Source: Chitinispirillaceae bacterium | Lineage (GTDB): Bacteria; Fibrobacterota; Chitinivibrionia; Chitinivibrionales; Chitinispirillaceae | Assembly: GCA_016932075.1 (NCBI GenBank) | Contig: JAFGDP010000127.1 | Coordinates: forward strand, 1-7,731 | DNA length: 7,731 nt | Direction of reading: 5' to 3' | Shown here: positions 1 through 6,874 of the stretch, piece by piece | Numbering within the stretch: position 1 is the first letter of the stretch | Layout: each line of letters opens with the position of its first letter | The notes under the pieces: model-generated | What the model saw: the letters and a program-made list of their open reading frames with translations, nothing else | What the model was told of the DNA's origin: nothing | Database searches by the model: none | Made by a program: the position numbers and the translations under genes

Positions 1-894
1 GACACGGTCGCAGTGATACCGGACAGCGCAGAGAATGCGGCAGCGGCAACTCCGGACAGTGGCGCGATACAAACAGCAGACACCGCATCCGCGGCAAAGG
101 CGGCGGAATTTTTAAATCCTTTTGCTTCCGGCGGCGAGTCGGCTTTGCCAGGGAGCGTTGGGGTTTCTGAGAGCGATACTGCCGTGCAGGCAAGACACTC
201 AGACGGGAAAAGGTGCAGGTATAAGACGGTTCTCATGTCAGGCATGGCGTTGCAGCAATTGCCTGTTGACCTGTTTCTGGACGTCTCCATGGGATTCGGT
301 TTTTCGCGTTTTGATGTGGAATCGCCATTTTACAGCACCCGGGGAGATGCCGACTTCATATTCGACCTCGGCGTAGTTTTTCCTTTTAGGAGAGTATTTT
401 TTGCGAAAGCAGCGGTGCGTTCCCTGCAGCTCGCGTATGCGATTTCGGATTCGACGGCAGATTTCATGGGCTCCTACTTTACCACCCGGGCTGATGAATG
501 GCTGCATTACCTGTCGTTGCCCATGAGCGTGGGATGCAAGTTCACCATCGGACCATGTTCCCCCTATATTTTTGTCCGGTGCGAACCCGCCTATCTGACA
601 TCATCGCATGAGGTGGTGGAAAGGAAATCCTTTACCCTGTTTCTTCCCGACAGCTCCACGTACACGATAGTATCGGTTGCGGATAATCAGACGACCGACA
701 GACGGGCGCGCGGTCAGGTTTTTGTCGGCGGCGGCGGTGGCGTGGAACTGAGCTACGGTTACGGGTACCTCTATATCGACGGCGGCGTTCAAATAGCGCT
801 TATCCAGACAGGGTATCGTGACGTCTCGCCTGAACATGCCAAATCCCTATTCTGGATTTTTCCCATTTCGGCAGGGCTGAGATTTTATCTATGA
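1..894 (+). CDS. Outer-membrane beta-barrel protein, 5' end missing
   Basis: The reading frame is open from the first base, so 297 residues are visible and the true start lies upstream. A GTG at 13 is in frame, but nothing after it resembles a signal peptide, so I do not take it as the start. Residues 1 to about 65 are a low-complexity linker rich in Ala, Ser, Asp, Thr and Gly, with a repeated PDS. From about residue 89 there are roughly eight amphipathic, aromatic-rich segments (near 89-104, 116-127, 131-147, 167-182, 187-200, 239-252, 253-266, 282-296) joined by polar loops, including a Gly5 run near 243. The protein ends in an alternating strand closing GLRFYL. This is the pattern of small outer-membrane beta-barrels (OmpA-like or PorT-like). 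The exact family is not identified. The stop overlaps the next gene's start (ATGA), so translation is probably coupled. A role as membrane anchor or pore for the two following lipoproteins is inference. Confidence 0.7.
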   Translation, partial: DTVAVIPDSAENAAAATPDSGAIQTADTASAAKAAEFLNPFASGGESALPGSVGVSESDTAVQARHSDGKRCRYKTVLMSGMALQQLPVDLFLDVSMGFGFSRFDVESPFYSTRGDADFIFDLGVVFPFRRVFFAKAAVRSLQLAYAISDSTADFMGSYFTTRADEWLHYLSLPMSVGCKFTIGPCSPYIFVRCEPAYLTSSHEVVERKSFTLFLPDSSTYTIVSVADNQTTDRRARGQVFVGGGGGVELSYGYGYLYIDGGVQIALIQTGYRDVSPEHAKSLFWIFPISAGLRFYL

Positions 895-2267
895 ATGCGA
901 ATCGCCGGCGGGCAGTGGAATGCGCCGTTTATGGTGTGGTGCTGCCGTATTGTTTCTTCTTTATGGCGGGGACGGGATGTGATTATATCCCCACGGGAGC
1001 TGTTCTTACCGATACCACCTTCAGCCGTTTCGAGGCACAGACGATTCACCGGATGGAAGAATTTCATTTATTCAATACGAAGGAATTCGGGCGTGCGTTT
1101 GATTTTCGCGGAACGCACGTCTGCAGCGTGCGGGTGAACGGCACCCTTGATTCCACGGCGCATGACTCCGTGTACGCCAGGATTACCTGCCGCAAGGATA
1201 CGCTATTGACGATCAACGATTCGACGTATGGATTGCCGCTGTTTGTCGCCGCCGATATCGCAAGCTGGAAGACGTGCGGCTATCATTTCAATAATTACGA
1301 ATCCACCTTTCTCGGAAGGCTTTTCCATGAGGCAATCGATTCGAGCCTTTTCGCCGCACTGCGGACCTGTCTCGATTCGCTGCAGGATCCGTCTGACGTT
1401 CCTTTGCCGGAATATGTATCGGCCGTCGTGACCGCATTGAATGACGCGATTGCGGACGTCTATTTTTTCCACAATCACCGGGAAGAACTCATGAGCGCCG
1501 TCCTTTCGGAAAAACTGGATACAAAACTTGACCGGCTGATGACCGAAGGGATATTCATCGATTCTTCATGCACGCCGAAATCGCCGCTGACGATCTATGA
1601 AAAAGCGGCTGTTCAATGGTTCGTGAGGGATCTTTTATCCATGAAATCGGTCGACGTTATCCCCCAGGCAGGCATGAACCCCATATTCGCCCGTTTTGCC
1701 AGCAGCCAGAGAATTCATAAAATCGATTTCACGCAGTGTTCCGACCCCACCCGCCTTGCCGAAAAGACCGTTACACGTTTTTTCGCTTTTAATAAGAACG
1801 GAGAGGAGCAGATCGCCTTCACGGAATACGACGGGAGCCTTGAAACCGTAACCGGCACGATCGAAGAAAAAACATTGTTGCCGTTTCCGTATATCACCGG
1901 CATGAACTGGAGCGTGACGCCGGTTTTCATGGCGGACATACCCCTCATCCCTGCAGGCATGACCAGTCTCATGGTACAGCCCGGCAGGGCGTTTTCGTAT
2001 TACGACCCGAACGAAAGCACGAAAGATACCGCCCGGTATTCGCTCAGGCTCTACTATCCGATCAATGGCGCATACAGGGAAAACGGCGTGCGTTTTACTT
2101 TTATCGGCAGCGTCGTCCTCACGTTTACATACAACAGATTGTTTACGCTGCCGTACGATCCGGCGACTGTTACCGATTGGAATACCGAAGTGTTTGTCCG
2201 CCGCAGCAAAGGCGACGGCGCGGTCATTGAAACAAAAGAGGCAACCACCCTTCATGCGGGACATTAA
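891..2267 (+). CDS. Putative lipoprotein, unknown function (long paralogue)
   Basis: This 458-residue protein belongs to no family I recognise. Its N-terminus has Arg5-Arg7, a hydrophobic stretch (about 12-26) and Cys30 in the context GTGC followed by Asp. That resembles a lipoprotein signal, but the lipobox is poor because Gly replaces the usual Leu at -3. The start is set by the ATGA overlap with the beta-barrel gene. There is no clear Shine-Dalgarno, so it probably depends on coupled translation. Residues 58-118 and 296-414 align with the next gene's product: shared GT..C.V..NG (74-84), D.VY.R (92-97), G..Q.AF (304-310), NW (339-340) and a hydrophobic strand ending T.TY (411-414). Residues about 119-280 have no counterpart there. 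They look mainly alpha-helical, with charged amphipathic stretches. The flanking parts look beta-rich. The product is probably exported and envelope-attached. No catalytic motif was seen. Confidence 0.8.
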   Translation: MNANRRRAVECAVYGVVLPYCFFFMAGTGCDYIPTGAVLTDTTFSRFEAQTIHRMEEFHLFNTKEFGRAFDFRGTHVCSVRVNGTLDSTAHDSVYARITCRKDTLLTINDSTYGLPLFVAADIASWKTCGYHFNNYESTFLGRLFHEAIDSSLFAALRTCLDSLQDPSDVPLPEYVSAVVTALNDAIADVYFFHNHREELMSAVLSEKLDTKLDRLMTEGIFIDSSCTPKSPLTIYEKAAVQWFVRDLLSMKSVDVIPQAGMNPIFARFASSQRIHKIDFTQCSDPTRLAEKTVTRFFAFNKNGEEQIAFTEYDGSLETVTGTIEEKTLLPFPYITGMNWSVTPVFMADIPLIPAGMTSLMVQPGRAFSYYDPNESTKDTARYSLRLYYPINGAYRENGVRFTFIGSVVLTFTYNRLFTLPYDPATVTDWNTEVFVRRSKGDGAVIETKEATTLHAGH

Positions 2268-2320
2268 AAATAAAGAAAACGGTTGGGTGCGCGCGTAATC
2301 CGGCCCGCACGAACGGCGGT

Positions 2321-3274
2321 ATGATCAAACAAAGCAAAATGAAAGCCGTTTTTTCCGTTGTTTCCGGTACGCTTTTCGCGGCAGGCACGCTGCTCTGTTC
2401 CTGCGATGACTGGAACATGGGGTCAATTAACGAAGCAACGTTCGGTCTGCCTGACGAAAGCAATACGCCATATCTATTGTCAAAACGTTATTTCCTCCTT
2501 GTTCCCGGCGATACGGCCTTTCTTTATGGAACAGAGGCGTGCACGGTCATCACGAACGGCGTTGTCACTTCGGTACGGAGCGACGCTGTCTATTTTCGTA
2601 CCATTACACAAAAGCAGGAAACGCTCAGTATCAACGGGGAAAGGCATGTGGTCATACCGCAGCTTTTCCAGCAGAGTAACGAGGCGGCATCGCTGGCGGC
2701 CGCCTCGATCGTTCGCTATTTCGAACAGGACCCCCATGGTGTGAAGCAGGTGGCGTATTCGCAGGGTAATGATTTGTGCCGTCTTGACAGCACCAGACAG
2801 ACGATCATGCCCAATCCTCTGGAGATAGGCTCTCTCGGATCAGTTAATTCACCGCGGAACAACTGGGCCGCTTCCCCCCTCATTCCTTGCCCCATTGGTG
2901 ATGTGTCGGGGTCTGTTCTTTTTGAGGGGAGGAGTGTTGCCAGCGAGGTGCTCGCGCTGCCCGCATTCGGAGAGCCGTATGTTGTTCGATTGTACCGCTA
3001 CTGGGATGGGATGGAACTGAAGACCTACTATACGCTGAACGCAACGCACGTTGCAGAAGGCGAACATGTTTTTATCATGGGAACGATTATCGTTACGAGC
3101 ACCTATTTCGCGGACCGGGGCCTCGTTGACCAGTCGCAGGAGTGGCGCATTCACCGGTGCCGCGCCGATGGGGGCAGGGAGATGCTCAAAAAATCCGTGT
3201 ATCTGGCCCGCGGCCCTGAAGGGGCGCGCCTGTACCCCGATTTTGATACCACCGCGGTCCAAAATGACCGATGA
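2321..3274 (+). CDS. Putative lipoprotein, unknown function (short paralogue)
   Basis: This 317-residue protein opens with Lys3, Lys6 and Lys8, a hydrophobic core (9-25) and LCSC, where Cys28 is the likely lipidated residue, followed by Asp-Asp. This is a better lipoprotein signal than that of the upstream paralogue. The ATG at 2321 has only a weak purine-rich stretch (GGCGG) before it, and an in-frame ATG at 2339 (Met7) is also possible. The body looks like beta-rich strands throughout. Over residues 70-116, 18 of 47 positions match residues 74-118 of the preceding protein by eye. Further matches are G..Q.AY (140-146), NW (181-182) and a strand ending T.TY (259-262). The gene lies 53 bases after its paralogue with no visible terminator between, so it is probably in the same transcript. 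No enzyme motif is apparent. It may be a partner or scaffold of the beta-barrel protein, but that is inference. Confidence 0.8.
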   Translation: MIKQSKMKAVFSVVSGTLFAAGTLLCSCDDWNMGSINEATFGLPDESNTPYLLSKRYFLLVPGDTAFLYGTEACTVITNGVVTSVRSDAVYFRTITQKQETLSINGERHVVIPQLFQQSNEAASLAAASIVRYFEQDPHGVKQVAYSQGNDLCRLDSTRQTIMPNPLEIGSLGSVNSPRNNWAASPLIPCPIGDVSGSVLFEGRSVASEVLALPAFGEPYVVRLYRYWDGMELKTYYTLNATHVAEGEHVFIMGTIIVTSTYFADRGLVDQSQEWRIHRCRADGGREMLKKSVYLARGPEGARLYPDFDTTAVQNDR

Positions 3275-3293
3275 AGCTTTTGGACTATTCGCG

Positions 3294-4565
3294 TCATCCC
3301 ATCGTCCTGACCCAGATCGTGCCAAGCGTGAAAAAGAGTGAACTTGCCGCCCAGGCAAGAACGATCGGATACGCGACAAAAAGAGCGGTCTGCAGCAATG
3401 ACCTCGTTTCATTGAAAAACATGGTGATCGATGCAAGGCAGGAGCCACAGAGAAGAACGAACACCATCATGGCAAGACCAGACCGTTTCGAGAAGCCGGT
3501 GTCGGCGGTCAGCGCATGCGTCAATACCCGATGGCTGTCCGGTCCCTGCTCGATTCCGTATAACGTGACCAGCGTGGAAATGATCGTCGACCTGCCGGCA
3601 ATGCTGGTGATAAGGGCGATCGATGTCTTCCAGTTCTGGCCGAGGGGCTTAAAGACCGGTTCCGCATACTGGCCCAGCCGTGCCGCATAGCTGTTGTGGT
3701 AGGCTATAGTCTGTCGCGGTGGCAGTTGCCGGTGCGTCTTCCCGGCATAGGCGGCAAGTTCAGCATAGCGCTCCTGGGAAATGCCGGGCCAATACGAGAG
3801 CGTCCAGATGCAACATGCCGCCACCACGATCACGCTTCCCGCTTTCAAGAAAAACGAGAGACCGTCGCGAAGCGTTTGCAGTAACACCGTGCGCATGCAA
3901 GGCGCTTTTATCAAAACGGCGTGGATCTCCCCGGCGAGCGCCTCTTTTTTTATTGAAAATATTTTGCGAAACAGTAGCGAGGAGGCGATCGCAGCGACTA
4001 TCCCCAGCGCATACATCCCGAACAGCACCGTTCCGGCCCAATGCGGCTCAAAGACCATGGAAATAAGCATGACATAGACGCCGAATTTTGATCCGCAGCT
4101 CGCAAACGGGGTGATAAGCATGGTAAGGAGACGGTGTTTGGGGTTCACGATGGAGCGCGCGCTGATGATCGCGTTCACGCTGCAGCCGAAGCCGAAAAGG
4201 AGCGGCTGAAAAGAATAACCGTTCAGTCCGAAATGGCGGAAAAGGGGATTAACGAATCGTGCCGCGTTGGTGGAGACGCCTGTTTCGTAAAGCAGGTGTG
4301 AGACGAAAAAAAGCGCCGCAATGTTCGGCACATACACGCAAAAACCCGCAATGCCGGTGATCAGGCCGTGCACTAAAAAATCGCGGAAAACTGAATCGGG
4401 AGCATACACCAGTGTCAATCGCACCATCCGGTCGAATACGGTGGCGATCCATTTTGCCGGATGGGTGCCGAGGAAAAAAATCGCATTAAAAAGCACCCAC
4501 GTTGCCATGCCGAAAACGGCCGCTTTGAAAAAAACGTCAGCCGTTTTTTTGTGGTCGCGGGGCAT
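3294..4565 (-). CDS. FeoB-like membrane channel lacking the GTPase domain
   Basis: This 423-residue polytopic membrane protein corresponds to the C-terminal membrane half of the ferrous iron transporter FeoB (two Gate-type halves). It begins just before the first membrane helix, with no G-domain (no P-loop or DxxG). FeoB-like features in order are VYVPNIAALF (77-86), ETG (94-96), GLNGYSF (113-119), GFGCSV (125-130), PFASCGS (153-159), LKAG (240-243), EPVFKPLG (302-309), TLVTLYG (331-337) and FVLLCGSC (369-376). The Cys residues at 128, 157 and 376 sit where FeoB has its conserved channel cysteines. Several usual residues are altered: Asn131 replaces Pro after GFGCSV, GSK follows SC where FeoB has SAR, and GRS (324-326) replaces the usual AKE/ARE. 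The ATG overlaps the upstream stop (TAATG), so it is co-translated with the phosphotransferase gene. It probably moves a divalent metal or another small solute. Iron is unproven, and gating by a separate GTPase is possible. Confidence 0.85.
   Translation of the reverse strand: MPRDHKKTADVFFKAAVFGMATWVLFNAIFFLGTHPAKWIATVFDRMVRLTLVYAPDSVFRDFLVHGLITGIAGFCVYVPNIAALFFVSHLLYETGVSTNAARFVNPLFRHFGLNGYSFQPLLFGFGCSVNAIISARSIVNPKHRLLTMLITPFASCGSKFGVYVMLISMVFEPHWAGTVLFGMYALGIVAAIASSLLFRKIFSIKKEALAGEIHAVLIKAPCMRTVLLQTLRDGLSFFLKAGSVIVVAACCIWTLSYWPGISQERYAELAAYAGKTHRQLPPRQTIAYHNSYAARLGQYAEPVFKPLGQNWKTSIALITSIAGRSTIISTLVTLYGIEQGPDSHRVLTHALTADTGFSKRSGLAMMVFVLLCGSCLASITMFFNETRSLLQTALFVAYPIVLAWAASSLFFTLGTIWVRTMG
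4528..4550. repeat. A7/T7 inverted repeat in the 5' end of the FeoB-like gene
   Basis: The arms AAAAAAACG (4528-4536) and CGTTTTTTT (4542-4550) are exact inverted repeats around a five-base loop. They form a hairpin with two G:C pairs and seven A:T pairs, 16-38 bases inside the FeoB-like reading frame. The A-run and T-run encode Lys-Lys and Phe-Phe. The stem is too GC-poor to call a terminator, and the arrangement may simply follow from the encoded residues. Confidence 0.4.
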
Positions 4566-6637
4566 TACGGGCGGGTGGAAACGGACGCTGTGGAATAGGC
4601 GTGAACGTTACGGGCGCCGTCCCAAAGCATTCTGGTGTTAAGCAGGGCGTTGAATCCCAATAGTGATTTCTTTACAATATTGAGAAAAGGGATGTCGTTT
4701 TCGTTTACCGGTCCATGGTCGGTGGATTCGTATTTGTTCTCATGGAAATCGATTCTATGGTATCCTTTTTCTGATACAACGGCAAGCTGATAATCGCTCC
4801 ACGCTCCGATAAAGACCGCGAATCTTTCCCGCGGATCAACATCAGAAAAAATGCTTTTTCCCACAAAGGGGGTCTCGACCGGCAGCGACAACATATCAAG
4901 GATGGTAGGGGCAATGTCCACATGGCTGGCAACAAAATCATAGACAATTTCCGGGGGAACAATCGCGGGTGCGTATATGAAGCAGGGGATCCAGATTTGT
5001 TCCGCCTTTGTTTTGGTCGTGACGATGTTTTTAACTTCCATTCGGTATTTCCAGTCGGCGGTATGGTCGGCCATGATAAAAAAGATGGTATTATCAGCCA
5101 ACCCGTATTCTTCACATTTCCGGATGAAATCGCCCACTGCCCAGTCCGAATAGCGTATGCAGTTGCGCACGTTAAAATAGTGAACCGATGAATCGTAGAA
5201 CGCGAACCGGGGGTCCGGAAGGTCCCACGGGTGATGGTTGACCAGTGATGCCACTGTTACAAAGGTGGGCCGGTCCCTGTTCTCGTTCATCCAGCGTGCG
5301 GCTTCGCGGTACACCACATGATCCGCGATGCCGTAGGGAATCCGCTCGCAGTCTTTCGGAAAATCTTCCTTGCCGAGAATAAGGTCGAAGTTATGCAGTT
5401 CCGTAAAGCGGTCGACATTTTCAAATTTTATTGAACCGCATTTCATGTACGCCGTTGCATACCCCTCTTTTTTAAGAATATCGGAGATGCTGAGCATGAA
5501 GGGTATAAGATCGGTGCTGGTCACGCTCATGCCGAGGCGTGGATATGCTGAAGCCAGCACGGAAATAAGGGAATTTATGGTAAACCCGTTCGTCGTGTAA
5601 TAGCGGCTGAGTTTTATCCCCTTTTTACAGAGCGAATCGATGACGGGAGTCGAGCCCTTAAATGCTTTTTTATACCACGAGCAGACATCGGTGGCACACA
5701 ACGATTCAACCATTATGATTACTATGTTGGGCGGTTTTTGTTTGTCGATATGCCGATGAATGTTTTGTAAAACGGGATTATTCCTGTTTATTTTAAACGG
5801 CCTGACGATTGGATGCATGGGATCAACGCGGCGTTCATCAACCGCTATTCCGTGAAGGCTTTTAAGAGCTGCAACGTTTGCTCCAATGCCCGAGGTATCG
5901 ACCTTGTTATTTTTAAGGGGTTTCCAGTTTTTATGATGCGCGGCGTAAAGATTTTTCCTCTCTTTTTCCTTTTGAAAAGAATGCCTGAGCGTAACAATAG
6001 GGCTGAGCGATGCGATATCTTTAAACTGCTTTGAATCGCAGGTTTCGTATTCATAGCCCCACAGGCTTGCAGGAACGGATATGAAGAGCACCAGAAGGAA
6101 CGCTATCCTTTTTTGCCAGGACGCCGTTATGCGCCGGTTCATAGCGTACTTCTTATAAGCCAGCACCAGAATACCGGTAAACAAGAAGTTAATGAAAATC
6201 ATTACGGAAAAAAATTTATGCGGGTGCATTTCATGCGTTATTGAAGGGAGGAATCCTTTTGCCATGGGGATGTAAATCATGAATAAATAATCAAGGCGCC
6301 TGTTCATGATCTTGAAATACCAATAGTCCAGCAGGTGAAAAACCAGAAGGACATTTACCAGCAGGGCAAAAATGACGAAGGCAATGTGGTAGTTGTTTTT
6401 CCATCCGAATAGCCACATAAGCACCAGAAATATGCCGAGCATGAGCGCGGCTTCGGAAAGATCGAAACGGAATCCCGCGGCTATTGCATAAGCAAACTCG
6501 GAAAAAGAGAACGTATTGGGATTGAGGAATATAAAGAAAGCGCTGCGGAAAGCAACCAGGGCGCCGAACAGGAGGAGAAAAAGTACCGCTCCCCCCCTAA
6601 CGTTTTTATTACTCCAGGGAAATGATGCCTTATCCAT
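4565..6637 (-). CDS. LtaS/sulfatase-type membrane phosphotransferase
   Basis: This 690-residue protein has the layout of the lipoteichoic-acid-synthase / OpgB group. About five membrane helices (near 16-35, 60-77, 83-105, 142-161, 177-195) are followed by a linker and an extracytoplasmic alkaline-phosphatase-fold domain (about 303-600). Visible motifs are IVIIMVES with metal-binding Glu311, NGFTINS with the presumed nucleophile Thr353, VNHHPW (466-471), MADH with metal ligands Asp524 and His525, and SHVDIAPTIL (571-580), typical of sulfatase-fold enzymes. In this family the enzyme uses a divalent metal to transfer phosphoglycerol or a related head group from a lipid to a glycan or polymer. 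The acceptor here is unknown, and phosphoethanolamine transfer is an alternative. The length is near that of LtaS (about 650) and OpgB (about 760). No Shine-Dalgarno precedes the ATG, but upstream in-frame codons offer no ATG, GTG or TTG before a TAG, so this start stands. Its stop overlaps the FeoB-like start. Confidence 0.88.
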   Translation of the reverse strand: MDKASFPWSNKNVRGGAVLFLLLFGALVAFRSAFFIFLNPNTFSFSEFAYAIAAGFRFDLSEAALMLGIFLVLMWLFGWKNNYHIAFVIFALLVNVLLVFHLLDYWYFKIMNRRLDYLFMIYIPMAKGFLPSITHEMHPHKFFSVMIFINFLFTGILVLAYKKYAMNRRITASWQKRIAFLLVLFISVPASLWGYEYETCDSKQFKDIASLSPIVTLRHSFQKEKERKNLYAAHHKNWKPLKNNKVDTSGIGANVAALKSLHGIAVDERRVDPMHPIVRPFKINRNNPVLQNIHRHIDKQKPPNIVIIMVESLCATDVCSWYKKAFKGSTPVIDSLCKKGIKLSRYYTTNGFTINSLISVLASAYPRLGMSVTSTDLIPFMLSISDILKKEGYATAYMKCGSIKFENVDRFTELHNFDLILGKEDFPKDCERIPYGIADHVVYREAARWMNENRDRPTFVTVASLVNHHPWDLPDPRFAFYDSSVHYFNVRNCIRYSDWAVGDFIRKCEEYGLADNTIFFIMADHTADWKYRMEVKNIVTTKTKAEQIWIPCFIYAPAIVPPEIVYDFVASHVDIAPTILDMLSLPVETPFVGKSIFSDVDPRERFAVFIGAWSDYQLAVVSEKGYHRIDFHENKYESTDHGPVNENDIPFLNIVKKSLLGFNALLNTRMLWDGARNVHAYSTASVSTRP

Positions 6638-6641
6638 AAAG

Positions 6642-6651
6642 GACAGCTGTC
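6642..6651. promoter_or_regulatory. 10-base perfect palindrome (GACAGCTGTC)
   Basis: This perfect palindrome ends four bases before the ATG of the phosphotransferase gene, occupying the place where a Shine-Dalgarno would be expected. It could be an operator, a small mRNA hairpin over the start, or chance. A palindrome of this length is not rare enough to decide. Confidence 0.25.
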
Positions 6652-6657
6652 GGGATA

Positions 6658-6686
6658 ATAGTAAAATGGTAATAAAATACTATTAA
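6658..6686 (-). promoter_or_regulatory. Possible promoter for the phosphotransferase/FeoB-like operon
   Basis: Read on the minus strand, TTAATA (6686-6681) and TACTAT (6663-6658) are 17 bases apart and each matches 4 of 6 positions of the sigma-70 -35 and -10 boxes. TATTAT (6660-6655) is an alternative -10. The stretch is clearly richer in A+T than its surroundings and lies 20-50 bases before the ATG. If a TATTAT start is used, the mRNA leader would be very short. The match is weak. Confidence 0.3.
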
Positions 6687-6701
6687 AATGCGGCCGGAGG
6701 A

Positions 6702-6719
6702 CAGGATTTATATCTCCTG
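6702..6719. repeat. Short inverted repeat CAGGA-N8-TCCTG
   Basis: Five-base arms flank an AT-rich eight-base centre in the divergent spacer, and part of the right arm recurs at 6761-6767. This could be a binding site for a dimeric regulator of either operon. The arms are short and chance is a real alternative. Confidence 0.25.
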
Positions 6720-6865
6720 AGGTGCTTCTGCGGGCGCCGGGAGTGGAAAGGGGTGTTTTCCTCCTGATTTGCAGCGGGATCGTATGACAGGCGCGGCCAA
6801 TATCGTCTCACCGTATTTTCCCGCGATGTATTTTCAGCATTTACGCTCCCAATCCGCACCATGCC

Positions 6866-6870
6866 GGAGG
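6866..6870 (+). promoter_or_regulatory. Ribosome-binding site GGAGG that decides a GTG start
   Basis: A full GGAGG lies four bases before GTG 6875, the clearest Shine-Dalgarno in the window. It supports GTG as the start of the SemiSWEET gene over the internal ATG at 6896, which has no comparable site. The spacing is slightly short. Confidence 0.6.
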
Positions 6871-6874
6871 ATTC

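Larger units (their letters stand above)
6638..6874. other. Divergent intergenic region
   Basis: This 237-base spacer separates the minus-strand phosphotransferase operon from the plus-strand transporter pair, so it should hold promoters for both. It contains a 10-base palindrome, an AT-rich stretch (about 6655-6690) and an inverted repeat at 6702-6719. The heptamer CTCCTGA occurs at 6714-6720 and again at 6761-6767. I found no convincing sigma-70 promoter for the plus-strand genes. An open frame from ATG 6784 to 6885 (33 residues) lacks a ribosome-binding site and runs into the next gene, so I do not call it. Confidence 0.7.

Noticed and set aside
13..15. GTG as the real start of the first gene
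   Set aside because: The frame is open to base 1, and the following residues form a linker with no signal peptide, which an outer-membrane protein would need.
1635..2264. 209-residue open frame on the minus strand
   Set aside because: It lies wholly opposite the long lipoprotein gene. Its translation is Arg/Gly/His-rich without domain or signal, it has no convincing ribosome-binding site, and the plus-strand frame is supported by its paralogue.
2849..3448. 199-residue minus-strand open frame spanning the convergent junction
   Set aside because: It runs antisense to the short lipoprotein gene and overlaps the FeoB-like 3' end in another frame. The composition is that of a shadow frame, and both overlapped genes have independent homology support.
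3294..4565. Calling this gene a decayed or truncated feoB
   Set aside because: The frame is intact, begins at a clean overlapping start right before the first membrane helix, and continues to the expected C-terminus. It looks like a deliberate stand-alone domain.
6745..6761. GGAAA/TTTCC hairpin as a terminator
   Set aside because: The stem is only five pairs, mostly A:T, with no T-run after it, and it lies between divergent genes where no terminator is required.
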